Source of the DNA: Pseudacidovorax intermedius | Lineage (GTDB): Bacteria; Pseudomonadota; Gammaproteobacteria; Burkholderiales; Burkholderiaceae_C | Direction of reading: 5' to 3' | DNA: 59,114 nt | Assembly: GCF_001476815.1 (NCBI RefSeq) | Contig: NZ_LDSL01000072.1 | Location: forward strand, 1-59,114 | The notes under the pieces: model-generated | Database searches by the model: none | The model's input: only the letters and a program-made list of their open reading frames with translations | What the model was told of the DNA's origin: nothing | Program-made: the position numbers and the translations under genes | Shown here: piece by piece, positions 17,088 through 29,406 of the stretch | How the letters are laid out: every line of letters begins with the position of its first letter | Numbering within the stretch: position 1 is the stretch's first letter

Positions 17088-19076
17088 ATGAACACCTTCG
17101 AGCTGACGCTGCTCTACCTGCTGGCCGCCGTGCTGGGCGTGGTGGGCTGCCGTTCGCTCAAGCTGCCGCCCATGCTCGGCTACCTGGTGGCGGGCGTGCT
17201 GATCGGCCCGCACGCCTTCGCGCTGGCGCAGGATTCGGACGGCGTGCGCCACCTGGGCGAGTTCGGCGTGGTGTTCCTGATGTTCGTGATCGGCCTGGAA
17301 TTCAGCCTGCCCAAGCTGCGGGCCATGCGCCAGCACGTGTTCGGCCTGGGGCTGCTGCAGGTGGCGCTGACCATGATGATGGCCACGCTGGGTGCGCTGG
17401 GGCTGTCGCGGCTGCTGCCGGATGCCTGGCGCATGAGCTGGCAGACGGCGCTGGCCCTGTCGGGGGCGCTGGCCATGAGCAGCACCGCCATCGTCGTCAA
17501 GCTGATGGCCGAGCGCCTGGAACTGGAAAGTGAGCACGGCCGCCGGGTGATGGGTGTGCTGCTGTTCCAGGACCTGGCGGTGGTGCCGCTGCTGGTGCTG
17601 ATTCCTGCACTCGGCGCGCCGCCCGAGGCGCTGGTGCGCGGCCTGGGCCTGGCGCTGCTCAAGGCGACGGCGCTCATTGGCGTGCTGCTCTACGGCGGCC
17701 CGCGCGTGATGCGCTGGTGGCTCACGCTGGTGGCACGGCGGCGCAGCGAGGAGCTGTTCATGCTCAACCTGCTGCTGGTCACGCTGGGCCTGGCCTGGCT
17801 GACCGAGGCGGCAGGCCTGTCGCTGGCGCTGGGCGCCTTCATCGCCGGCATGCTGGTGTCGGAAACCGAATACAAGCACCAGGTGGAAAGCGACATCCGC
17901 GCCTTCCACGACGTGCTGCTGGGGCTGTTCTTCATCACCATCGGCATGTCGCTGGACTGGCACGTGGTGGTGCAGCGCTGGCCGCTGGTGCTCGGGCTGC
18001 TGCTGGTGCCGCTGGGCTTCAAGCTGCTGCTGGTGACGGTGCTGGCGCGGCTGCTGGGCGCGACGGCCGGCGTGTCGCTGCGCACCGGCCTCTATCTGGC
18101 GCAGGCGGGCGAATTCGGCTTCGTGCTGCTGTCGCTGGCCAATGGGCGCGGACTGCTGCCCCCGTGGCTGGGCGACCCGGTGCTGGCCTCGATGATCGTG
18201 TCGATGCTGGCCACGCCCTTCATCGTGATGTACAGCGAGGCCATCGTGCGCAAGCTGGTGGCCAGCGACTGGATGCAGCAGTCGCTGCAGGTGACCAGCC
18301 TGGCGCGCAAGATGATCGACACCGCCGAGCACGTGATCATCTGCGGCTACGGCCGTTGCGGCCAGAACCTGGCCCGCATGCTGGAGCGCGAAGGCATTCC
18401 CTACATGGCGCTGGACCTGGACCCCGACCGCGTGCGCCAGGCCGCTGCGGCGGGCGACTCGGTGGTCTTCGGCGACGCCGCGCGACCGCAGGCGCTGATG
18501 GCCGCCGGCCTGGGCCGCGCAAGCGCGGTGGCGATCACCTACCTGGACGTGCCAGGCGCCCTGAAGGTGCTGGCCGCCGTGCGGGCCCATGCGCCGACGG
18601 TGCCGGTGGTGGTGCGCACGCAGGACGACCACGAGCTGGCCAAGCTGCAGCGCGCCGGGGCCACCGCCGTGGTGCCGGAGACGGTCGAAGGCTCGCTGAT
18701 GCTGGCCAGCCATGCACTGGCCCTGGTCGGCGTGCCGATGCGGCGCGTGATCCGCCTGGCGCAGGAAGCGCGCGATGCGCGCTACCACCTGCTGCGCGGC
18801 TACTTCCGCGGCGCGGACGACGACGCCTCGCTGGAAGACCTGGAACAGGAGCGCCTGGACAGCTTCACGCTGGAGGCGGGCAGCCGGTGGGTCGGCCAGG
18901 CGCTGTCGCGGCTGGACCTGGCCGATGCGGGCGTGCGCGTGGTGGGCCTGCGGCGCAGCCAGGGCCGGGCCATGGAGCCGGAGGACGACACCGTGCTGGA
19001 GCCCGGCGACACGCTGGTGCTGTCCGGCCTGCCCGGCCCGCTGGCCCTGGCGACGGAGCGCTTGCAGCGCGGCTGA
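17088..19076 (+). CDS. Kef-type monovalent cation:proton antiporter (CPA2)
   Basis: Inner-membrane K+/H+ or Na+/H+ antiporter of the CPA2 family, 662 residues. Residues 1-385 form the exchanger domain with about 12-13 membrane helices and the conserved LGEFGVVFLMFVIGLEFS and SSTAIVVKL motifs. A Rossmann TrkA_N/RCK domain begins at about 405 (EHVIICGYGRCGQNLARML) and binds nucleotide. A TrkA_C domain covers about 570-655. The start at 17088 (MNTFELTLLYLLAAVLG) directly precedes the first helix; the longer open frame runs back into kdsD and is not coding. Whether glutathione gates it, as for KefB/KefC, is not shown by the sequence. Confidence 0.92.
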   Translation: MNTFELTLLYLLAAVLGVVGCRSLKLPPMLGYLVAGVLIGPHAFALAQDSDGVRHLGEFGVVFLMFVIGLEFSLPKLRAMRQHVFGLGLLQVALTMMMATLGALGLSRLLPDAWRMSWQTALALSGALAMSSTAIVVKLMAERLELESEHGRRVMGVLLFQDLAVVPLLVLIPALGAPPEALVRGLGLALLKATALIGVLLYGGPRVMRWWLTLVARRRSEELFMLNLLLVTLGLAWLTEAAGLSLALGAFIAGMLVSETEYKHQVESDIRAFHDVLLGLFFITIGMSLDWHVVVQRWPLVLGLLLVPLGFKLLLVTVLARLLGATAGVSLRTGLYLAQAGEFGFVLLSLANGRGLLPPWLGDPVLASMIVSMLATPFIVMYSEAIVRKLVASDWMQQSLQVTSLARKMIDTAEHVIICGYGRCGQNLARMLEREGIPYMALDLDPDRVRQAAAAGDSVVFGDAARPQALMAAGLGRASAVAITYLDVPGALKVLAAVRAHAPTVPVVVRTQDDHELAKLQRAGATAVVPETVEGSLMLASHALALVGVPMRRVIRLAQEARDARYHLLRGYFRGADDDASLEDLEQERLDSFTLEAGSRWVGQALSRLDLADAGVRVVGLRRSQGRAMEPEDDTVLEPGDTLVLSGLPGPLALATERLQRG

Positions 19077-19091
19077 GGCAAGGCGGCACCG

Positions 19092-19135
19092 GCTGCCGCA
19101 CGGCGGTCTCTGGCGGGCCGCCCGTGTGCGGCAGC
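19092..19135. terminator. Long hairpin between convergent antiporter and mnmE
   Basis: GCTGCCGCAC and GTGCGGCAGC form a perfect 10-bp stem; GGCGG and CCGCC extend it inward after a 3-base bulge. There is no U-tract. Its placement between two stops suggests a shared, possibly Rho-assisted, terminator. Confidence 0.5.
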
Positions 19136-19184
19136 ATCTCGGGCCGCAAGATTGCCCCGGCATCGCGGGCGATGCGGAGCCGCC

Positions 19185-20603
19185 CTACTTGCCGATGCAG
19201 AAGCGCGAGAAGATCACGCCGAGCAGGTCGTCCGCGCCGAATTCGCCGGTGATCTCGTTGAGCGCGTTCTGGGCCAGCCGCAGTTCCTCGGCCAGCAGGT
19301 CCAGCGCCGGCATGGGCGCCGCGAGGTGCTGCGCCGCCAGGTCCAGATGGCCGTCCACGCGATGCAGCGCCTGCACGTGGCGCGCCCGCGCCAGGTACAC
19401 GCCCTCGGGCACGGCCTGCCAGCCGGCCAGGGCCAGCAGCTTCTGCCGCAGGGCCTCGATGCCCTCGCCCGCCTTGGCCGACAGGCGCAGGCCCTCGGCC
19501 GCCGCTGCGGGCAGCGCATCGGCCGCCACGGCATCCGACTTGTTCCACACCTCCAGCAGCGGCACGCGCGCCGGCAGCCGGCCCGCCAGGCCGGCGCGGA
19601 TCTGGGCATCGGCGGCCTGGTAGTCGGCCTGCCCGGCGCGGGTCAGGTCGTGCAGGAAGAGCACCGCGTCCGCGTCCTCGATCTGGCCCCAGGCGCGGGC
19701 GATGCCGATGCGCTCCACCTCGTCGCCGGATTCGCGCAGGCCGGCCGTATCCACCACGTGCAGCGGCACGCCCTGGATCTGGATGGTCTGCGACACGATG
19801 TCGCGCGTGGTGCCGGCCACCGGGCTCACGATGGCCAGTTCGGCACCGGCCAGCGCATTGAGCAGCGAGCTCTTGCCGGCATTGGGCTGGCCGGCGATCA
19901 CCACCTTGATGCCCTCGCGCAGCAGCGCGCCCTGGCGCGCGCGCTGCTGCACCGCCGCCAGTTGCGCCTGCAGGCGCTGGAGTTGGCCAGCGGCATCGGC
20001 CTGCTGCAGGAAGTCGATGTCCTCCTCGGGGAAGTCCAGCGTCGCCTCCACCAGCATGCGCAGGTGGATCAGGGCGTCGCGCAGCGTGTGGATCTCGCGC
20101 GAGAAGGCGCCGCCCAGCGAACGGCCGGCGCTGCGGGCAGCGGCCTCGGTGCTGGCGTCGATCAGGTCGGCGATGGCCTCGGCCTGGGCCAGGTCGATCT
20201 TGCCGTTCTGGAAGGCGCGCTGGCTGAACTCGCCCGGCTGCGCCACGCGCAGGCCGGGCAGGCGCGGGCGGCCGGTGGCGGCATCGGCCTCTTCGCCGGC
20301 CGCGAGGCAGCGGGCCAGCAGCAGTTGCAGCAGCACCGGGCCGCCGTGCGCCTGGAGTTCGAGCACGTCCTCGCCGGTGAAGGAATGGGGGCCGGGAAAG
20401 AACAGCGCCAGGCCGTGGTCCAGCGCGGCGCCGTCGGCATCGAGGAAGGGCAGGTACGTCGCTTCGCGCGGCTTGAGGTCGCGGCCGCACAGGGCGCGCA
20501 CCAATGGCCCCAGGCCCGTACCCGACACGCGCACGATGCCCACCGCGCCGCGGCCTGGGGCGGTGGCGATGGCGGCAATGGGGTCGTTCAGGCGGGCAAG
20601 CAT
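19185..20603 (-). CDS. mnmE: tRNA modification GTPase MnmE
   Basis: GTPase that works with MnmG to add carboxymethylaminomethyl groups to wobble uridines. An N-terminal tetrahydrofolate-binding domain ([14 protein letters not shown] near the start) is followed by a helical domain holding the inserted G domain: P-loop [22 protein letters not shown] and NKSD. The C-terminus is the family-defining FCIGK. The protein has 472 residues. The start at 20603 gives [19 protein letters not shown]; longer frames have no family match. It lies in the classic rpmH-rnpA-yidD-yidC-mnmE order. Confidence 0.97.
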   Translation of the reverse strand: MLARLNDPIAAIATAPGRGAVGIVRVSGTGLGPLVRALCGRDLKPREATYLPFLDADGAALDHGLALFFPGPHSFTGEDVLELQAHGGPVLLQLLLARCLAAGEEADAATGRPRLPGLRVAQPGEFSQRAFQNGKIDLAQAEAIADLIDASTEAAARSAGRSLGGAFSREIHTLRDALIHLRMLVEATLDFPEEDIDFLQQADAAGQLQRLQAQLAAVQQRARQGALLREGIKVVIAGQPNAGKSSLLNALAGAELAIVSPVAGTTRDIVSQTIQIQGVPLHVVDTAGLRESGDEVERIGIARAWGQIEDADAVLFLHDLTRAGQADYQAADAQIRAGLAGRLPARVPLLEVWNKSDAVAADALPAAAAEGLRLSAKAGEGIEALRQKLLALAGWQAVPEGVYLARARHVQALHRVDGHLDLAAQHLAAPMPALDLLAEELRLAQNALNEITGEFGADDLLGVIFSRFCIGK

Positions 20604-20677
20604 GGCGGCGATTCTTTCAGCAATGGCCAGGGTGGGGCAGCCCGGCGGCCGAAGACCGTGGCGCCGCAAACGAACAA

Positions 20678-20693
20678 GCCGCCCGGAGGCGGC
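20678..20693 (-). terminator. Hairpin after yidC
   Basis: GCCGCC and GGCGGC around a 4-base loop, followed on the minus strand by TTGTTCG, 30 bases past the yidC stop. The U-tract is weak. Confidence 0.5.
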
Positions 20694-20722
20694 CTGTGGG
20701 GCAGAGCGCAGGTGCTCCGCGC

Positions 20723-22474
20723 TTACTTGGTGACGCCGAGGCGCCGGTTGATCACGTACTGCTGCGCGATGGACAGGATGTTGTTCGTGATCCAGTACAG
20801 CACCAGGCCGGCCGGGAAGAAGAAGAACATCACGCTGAAGGCCAGCGGCATGATCCACATCAGCTTGGCCTGCATCGGGTCCGGCGGCGTGGGATTGAGC
20901 CAGGTCTGCAGCAGCGTGGTGCCGGTCATCACCAGCGGCAGGATGAACCACGGATCGGGTGCCGACAGGTCACGGATCCACAGGATCCAGGGCGCATGGC
21001 GCATCTCCACCGACGACAGCAGCACCCAGTAGAGGGCGATGAACACCGGGATCTGGATCACGATCGGGAAGCAGCCGCCCAGCGGGTTGACCTTCTCCTC
21101 GCGGTAGATGCGCATCATCTCCTGCTGCATCTCCTGCGGCTTGTCCTTGAGGCGCTCGCGCATTTCCATGATGCGCGGGTTGATGGCCTTCATCTTGGCC
21201 ATGCTGCCGTAGGCCTTGGCGTTGAGCCAGAAGAAGGCGGCCTTGAGCAGCACCACCAGCGCCACGATGGACCAGCCCCAGTTGCCCAGCAGCTTGTGCA
21301 GCTGGTCGAGCAGCCAGTACAGCGGCTTGGAGATGATGGCGAAGATGCCGTAGTCCTTGACCAGGTCCAGGCCGGGGGCCAGGGCTTCGAGCTTCTTCTC
21401 TTCTTCGGGGCCGGCGAAGAGCACGGTGTCCACCGACTGGGAGGCGCCGGGCGCCACCGTCGGCAGGTTGGCCACCATGGCCACGGCGTACAGGTTGGGG
21501 CCGAGCGCATCCGGGCCCTGCACGCGGAACTCGCGCTTGAGGCCGGCGCTGAAGGTCGGCTCGATCAGCCAGGCCGAGGCGAAGTAATGCTGCACCATCG
21601 ACACCCAGCCGTCGGTGGCCACGGGCGGCAGCTCGGCCTTGCCCTTGGCGATGTCGGCGAAGGCGATCTTGTGGAACTTCTTTTCGTTGGTGTAGGCCGC
21701 CGGACCGGTGAAGGTGCTGGTGCCCAGCATGGAGCCGTGCGACTCCACGCCGTGGCGCAGCAGCTGCAGGTACAGCTGCGGATCGCGCGGCTGGTCGCCC
21801 ACGTTCACCACCTGGTGGCGCACGTGGATGGCGTAGTCGCCGCGCTTGAAGACGTAGGTCTTGACGTACTTGAGGCCGCCCGCGGGCTGCGACTCGAAGC
21901 TCACCTCCAGCGTGTCCTGGCCGTCGGCCATGCGGTACGGGCCGGGCTTGGTCGCCATCAGGCTCAGGTGGTTGGGGAAGCTGCCACCGGCGCCGGAGGG
22001 ATTGAGCAGGCCGGTCTGGGCCAGGTAGCGGTTGGCCGGGCCGTCGTCCATGAGGATGACCGGCTCCTCGACCACCGGCAGCGCCGGCATGCCGACCCAG
22101 CGGCGCACCATCGGCATCAGGCCACCGTGCGAGGTCTCCTGCATGTACTGCAGCAGTTCCAGGCGCGACAGCGTGCCGCCCTGCGGATCGATGGCGGCCT
22201 TGTAGACGTCGGTCTCGACCTGCACGCGCTCGGCCGGCACGGCCGTCGGCGCGGCGGTGGGCGCGCTGGCGGTGCTGGTGGCGCCACCGGCCGCCGCCGG
22301 CACGCCGGTGGCCGGCGCGGAGGCGCCCGATGCCGGCGCCGGTGCCGTGGCCACGGGCTTGGCCGAAGGCAGGAAGGTCGGCGTTCGGCCGTTGTGGACC
22401 TGCCACTGGTCCCACAGCATCACCAGCGAGAAACCGAAGATCACCCAGAGGATGGTGCGGCGAATGTCGTTCAT
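20723..22474 (-). CDS. yidC: Membrane protein insertase YidC
   Basis: Inner-membrane insertase and Sec partner. The start at 22474 gives [21 protein letters not shown], the first membrane helix. An Ala/Pro-rich linker (about 35-75) and the large periplasmic beta-sandwich (to about 340) follow. The conserved core is [26 protein letters not shown] (with the hydrophilic-groove Lys region) through [23 protein letters not shown] and [23 protein letters not shown], ending in a basic tail. The 583 residues are typical of Gram-negative YidC. The start overlaps yidD by 4 bases. Confidence 0.97.
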   Translation of the reverse strand: MNDIRRTILWVIFGFSLVMLWDQWQVHNGRTPTFLPSAKPVATAPAPASGASAPATGVPAAAGGATSTASAPTAAPTAVPAERVQVETDVYKAAIDPQGGTLSRLELLQYMQETSHGGLMPMVRRWVGMPALPVVEEPVILMDDGPANRYLAQTGLLNPSGAGGSFPNHLSLMATKPGPYRMADGQDTLEVSFESQPAGGLKYVKTYVFKRGDYAIHVRHQVVNVGDQPRDPQLYLQLLRHGVESHGSMLGTSTFTGPAAYTNEKKFHKIAFADIAKGKAELPPVATDGWVSMVQHYFASAWLIEPTFSAGLKREFRVQGPDALGPNLYAVAMVANLPTVAPGASQSVDTVLFAGPEEEKKLEALAPGLDLVKDYGIFAIISKPLYWLLDQLHKLLGNWGWSIVALVVLLKAAFFWLNAKAYGSMAKMKAINPRIMEMRERLKDKPQEMQQEMMRIYREEKVNPLGGCFPIVIQIPVFIALYWVLLSSVEMRHAPWILWIRDLSAPDPWFILPLVMTGTTLLQTWLNPTPPDPMQAKLMWIMPLAFSVMFFFFPAGLVLYWITNNILSIAQQYVINRRLGVTK

Positions 22475-22731
22475 GAAGAGGACTTCTTGTCGAGAGAGGA
22501 GAACAGCCCGGCCCCGGCCGACGGCGGCACGGGGTCGTGCCCGCCCGCACACCAGGGATGGCAGCGGGCCAGGCGTCTCAGCGTGAGATAGCTGCCCTGC
22601 GCCGCGCCATGCGTCTGCAGCGCCTCGATGGCGTAGACGGAGCAGGTGGGCGAAAAGCGGCAGGCGCCACCCAGCCAGGGGCTGAGCAGCAGACGGTAGG
22701 CGCGGACGATGGCAATCAGAAGACGCTGCAT
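22471..22731 (-). CDS. yidD: Membrane protein insertion efficiency factor YidD
   Basis: Small inner-membrane-associated protein that aids insertion by YidC. Of 86 residues, the conserved core is AYRLLLSPWLGGACRFSPTCSVYAIEAL with its cysteines and CHPWCAGGHDPVP. The N-terminal amphipathic helix MQRLLIAIVRAYRLLLS is present. Its stop overlaps the yidC start (ATGA), and rnpA ends 31 bases upstream. Confidence 0.95.
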   Translation of the reverse strand: MQRLLIAIVRAYRLLLSPWLGGACRFSPTCSVYAIEALQTHGAAQGSYLTLRRLARCHPWCAGGHDPVPPSAGAGLFSSLDKKSSS

Positions 22732-22762
22732 CGGCAACAACGGGCGGGGGATGCGGCGCGCG

Positions 22763-23182
22763 TCAGCCGGCCGTCCGCCGGGCGCGGGCGAACAGCTGCT
22801 CCAGTTCCGCGCGCACGGCGCGGCGCAGCGGCTCGGACGTGGCGCTGACGAACTGGCGGCGATCGAAGGCCGAGCGCAGCCGCACCACGTAGGCGGCGGG
22901 CGGCTGGTCCTGCAGCGCGAGGCCCAGGGTGTAGATCTGGCGGCGGATGGCGTTGCGCGTGACGGCACGGCGCGCCCAGCGCTTGGGCACCATGGCGCCC
23001 AGCCAGACACCGGTCGGCCGGAACAGCGGCACGGCATCGTGCTCGGCGGCAACGCCTTCGGCTGCCGGCTGCGCGGGAGGCAGCGGCAGGCTGCGGCGGT
23101 GCAGCGCGAAATGGGGCGTGCGCGCGACGGTCGCGCCGGCCAGAGCCGCCTGGAACTGGTCTCTGGTGCGCAGGCGCAACAT
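22763..23182 (-). CDS. rnpA: Ribonuclease P protein component RnpA
   Basis: Basic protein subunit of RNase P that helps the catalytic RNA mature tRNA 5' ends. The 139-residue frame starting MLRLRTRDQFQAALAG has the diagnostic RNR-type helix KRWARRAVTRNAIRRQIYTL at about 70-89. A short Pro/Ala-rich insertion lies near residues 32-48. The ATG at 23182 is the most conserved start; upstream in-frame codons extend into the rpmH spacer. It is part of the rpmH-rnpA-yidD-yidC operon. Confidence 0.92.
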   Translation of the reverse strand: MLRLRTRDQFQAALAGATVARTPHFALHRRSLPLPPAQPAAEGVAAEHDAVPLFRPTGVWLGAMVPKRWARRAVTRNAIRRQIYTLGLALQDQPPAAYVVRLRSAFDRRQFVSATSEPLRRAVRAELEQLFARARRTAG

Positions 23183-23373
23183 GGATCCGGGGACCGGCGA
23201 AGCCGGCAGTCCCGCGGCGCGTTGGACGACGCTCACGCGCTGTGGACAAGCAGCTGGCGCGCGCCGGCGCAGGCGGCAAAGACCCGCTGCACCGGTCGGC
23301 CAAAACCCGCCTCGGCCCGTGCCGGCGAGGTCCGCGGCAGTGCCGAAGGCGGGCGCGCCCACCACGTCACCGT

Positions 23374-23508
23374 TCAGACGGCCAGACGCTTGCGGCCCTT
23401 GGCGCGGCGGGCGTTGATGACGGCGCGGCCGCCACGGGTCTTCATGCGGACCAGGAAGCCGTGGGTACGGGCGCGGCGGATCTTGGACGGTTGGTAGGTG
23501 CGTTTCAT
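23374..23508 (-). CDS. rpmH: 50S ribosomal protein L34
   Basis: A 44-residue ribosomal protein: [18 protein letters not shown], then [22 protein letters not shown], a near-consensus L34 sequence. GGAAC stands just upstream of the ATG at 23508. It is the first gene of the left-going operon from the origin, with a promoter at 23703-23731. Confidence 0.98.
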   Translation of the reverse strand: MKRTYQPSKIRRARTHGFLVRMKTRGGRAVINARRAKGRKRLAV

Positions 23509-23702
23509 GACGAGGGTTCCTGCAAGAGTGCTGATTCGACAGGCCCGTCTTATCGATGTGGTGTCGGCCTGGAACTGCGGCGATGGGCACCCGTGAACAT
23601 GCTGCACACGGGCCGCCGATTGCTGCAGCCAGGTCCGCGGCCGGGCCCCGGCTACCCTTGGTCGCGCGCACCGAAGCCGGCCGGCGAAAAAGGGAACCCG
23701 AA

Positions 23703-23731
23703 ATTATCGCAGACATGCGCTGACACGGCAA
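23703..23731 (-). promoter_or_regulatory. rpmH operon promoter
   Basis: On the minus strand TTGCCG (-35, 23726-23731) and GATAAT (-10, 23703-23708) are separated by 17 bases, about 195 bases before the rpmH start. Confidence 0.6.
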
Positions 23732-23774
23732 TCGGCGCGGCGCGCTTACAGCATTCACCCCGCCCGTCAAGGGG

Positions 23775-23783
23775 TGTGGATAA
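23775..23783 (-). promoter_or_regulatory. DnaA box (consensus)
   Basis: TGTGGATAA on the plus strand, the exact complement of TTATCCACA. It lies 104 bases before dnaA and next to a TTTTTGACAAG AT-rich patch. Confidence 0.85.
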
Positions 23784-23824
23784 GTTTTTGACAAGTTAGA
23801 ATCGCGCGTGCTTTCCGTTCCCAA

Positions 23825-23833
23825 CTATCCACA
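23825..23833 (+). promoter_or_regulatory. DnaA box (one mismatch)
   Basis: CTATCCACA differs from TTATCCACA only at the first base. It is oppositely oriented to the box at 23775 and lies 54 bases before dnaA, suggesting dnaA autoregulation and/or origin function. Confidence 0.7.
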
Positions 23834-23886
23834 ACAGACGCACGCGCCGATGAACCCGCAGCGGCCGTCCTGCCTGCCGAGCCGCC

Positions 23887-25299
<1,413 letters not shown>

Positions 25300-25386
25300 G
25301 CGGCGCAGGCCGCAGGGGCGCAGACAATGCGCCGGCATCCGGGCGCAGGCCCGTGAAGATCGAGGACGAAGAGGAAGAGGACATTC

Positions 25387-26508
25387 ATGATCGTTGTGAA
25401 GGCACCCCAAGACCAGGTTCTGGCCGCGCTGCAGTCGGTGGCGGGCATCGTCGAGCGCCGCCATACGCTGCCGATCCTGGCCAACGTGCTGATCCGCAAG
25501 GCGGGCGGCCAGCTCCAGCTGACCACCAGCGACCTGGAGATCCAGATCCGCACCACCGCCGAACTCGGCGGCGACGACGGCACCTTCACCACCACGGTGG
25601 GCGCGCGCAAGCTGATCGACATCCTGCGCACCATGCCGGCCGACCAGACGGTGAGCCTGGAGTCGAACCAGAGCAAGCTGGTGCTCAAGGGCGGCAAGAG
25701 CCGCTTCACGCTGCAGACGCTGCCGGCCGAGGACTTCCCGCTGGTGCAGGAATCGGCCAGCTTCGGCCCGGCCTTCAGCGTCCCGCAGAAGACGCTCAAG
25801 GCGCTGCTGTCGCAGGTGTCCTTCGCCATGGCGGTGCACGACATCCGCTACTACCTCAACGGCATCCTGTTCGTGGCCGAGGGCAAGCAGCTGTCGCTGG
25901 TGGCCACCGACGGCCACCGGCTGGCCTTCTCCAGTGCCACGCTGGACGTCGAGGTGCCGCGCCAGGAAGTGATCCTGCCGCGCAAGACCGTGCTGGAACT
26001 GCAGCGCCTGCTGTCCGACGCCGACGGCGGCGACACGCCGCCCATGATCGAGCTGCAGTTCGCCAACAACCAGGCCAAGTTCAACTTCGGCACGATGGAG
26101 TTCGTCACCAAGCTGGTCGAGGGCAAGTTCCCCGACTACAACCGCGTGATCCCCAAGAACCACAAGAACAGCGTGACGCTGGGCCGCGCGCCGCTGCTGG
26201 CCAGCCTGCAGCGCACCGCCATCCTGACCAGCGACAAGTTCAAGGGCGTGCGGCTGAACATCGAGCCGGGCCTGCTGCGCATCGCCTCCAACAATGCCGA
26301 GCAGGAAGAGGCCGTGGACGAGCTGGACATCGACTACGGCGGCGACAGCATCGAGATCGGCTTCAACGTCACCTACCTGATCGATGCGCTGGCCAACATG
26401 GGCCAGGACATGGTGCGCGTCGACCTGCAGGACGGCAACAGCTCGGCGCTGCTGACCATTCCCGAGGACGCGAACTTCAAGTACGTGGTCATGCCGATGC
26501 GAATCTGA
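25387..26508 (+). CDS. dnaN: DNA polymerase III beta sliding clamp
   Basis: Ring-shaped dimeric processivity clamp of three similar domains, 373 residues. It starts MIVVKAPQDQVLAALQSVAGIVERRHTLPILANVL, and later has the family segments VATDGHRLAF and FPDYNRVIP, ending in the peptide-binding C-terminus VVMPMRI (E. coli ends MPMRL). An AAGAGGA-rich ribosome-binding region precedes the ATG. The stop codon lies within a perfect 16-bp inverted repeat. Confidence 0.98.
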   Translation: MIVVKAPQDQVLAALQSVAGIVERRHTLPILANVLIRKAGGQLQLTTSDLEIQIRTTAELGGDDGTFTTTVGARKLIDILRTMPADQTVSLESNQSKLVLKGGKSRFTLQTLPAEDFPLVQESASFGPAFSVPQKTLKALLSQVSFAMAVHDIRYYLNGILFVAEGKQLSLVATDGHRLAFSSATLDVEVPRQEVILPRKTVLELQRLLSDADGGDTPPMIELQFANNQAKFNFGTMEFVTKLVEGKFPDYNRVIPKNHKNSVTLGRAPLLASLQRTAILTSDKFKGVRLNIEPGLLRIASNNAEQEEAVDELDIDYGGDSIEIGFNVTYLIDALANMGQDMVRVDLQDGNSSALLTIPEDANFKYVVMPMRI

Positions 26509-26537
26509 GGTCGCCGCGCGCCCTCAGATTCGCATCG
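26495..26537. repeat. Perfect 16-bp inverted repeat over the dnaN stop
   Basis: CGATGCGAATCTGAGG (26495-26510) and its exact reverse complement (26522-26537) are separated by 11 bases. The left arm encodes the last dnaN codons and the TGA. No U-tract follows on either strand. It may protect the dnaAN mRNA 3' end or weaken read-through into gyrB. Confidence 0.85.
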
Positions 26538-26559
26538 CGTGCATGTGGCGCACCCCCTG

Positions 26560-26576
26560 CCCCCGCCAAGCGGGGG
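26560..26576 (+). terminator. Hairpin in the dnaN-gyrB spacer
   Basis: CCCCCGC and GCGGGGG form a 7-bp stem with a 3-base loop, followed by TTCT. The tail is short, so termination is probably partial. A further small hairpin (AGCCGC/GCGGCT, 26598-26612) lies just before the gyrB start. Confidence 0.45.
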
Positions 26577-26590
26577 TTCTAGCCAGATGA

Positions 26591-29245
<2,655 letters not shown>

Positions 29246-29319
29246 GGCGATCCGAGTCCGCCCGCCAGGATCGAGTCGGCAGCGCAAGGTCCTGGTTACA
29301 AGACCCGGCTGCTCGTAGT

Positions 29320-29343
29320 GCGACGGCCGGTAGAGGCCGTCGC
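29320..29343 (+). terminator. Hairpin after gyrB
   Basis: GCGACGGCC and GGCCGTCGC form a 9-bp perfect stem around a 6-base loop, 74 bases after the gyrB stop. It is followed by GTCTATC, a poor U-tract. Confidence 0.5.
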
Positions 29344-29406
29344 GTCTATCACACGCGAATCCGGAAAATTCAAAAAAGTCCAGCTTAATCAGGCACTTGC
29401 TATCAC

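Larger units (their letters stand above)
23509..23886. other. rpmH-dnaA spacer, candidate oriC / dnaA control region
   Basis: A 378-base gene-free spacer between divergent rpmH and dnaA. It carries a full-consensus DnaA box and a one-mismatch box, two AT-richer patches (around 23700-23708 and 23780-23812) and the rpmH promoter. Gene orientation switches here, as expected around a chromosomal origin. Only two good boxes are visible, so the functional origin may be compact, may use degenerate boxes, or may lie elsewhere nearby. Confidence 0.55.

Noticed and set aside
22475-22552. Longer YidC starting within yidD
   Set aside because: The conserved first membrane helix begins at 22474, and the extension lies within the yidD coding region.
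25300-25386. dnaA-dnaN spacer as origin
   Set aside because: Only 87 bases with no DnaA box seen.
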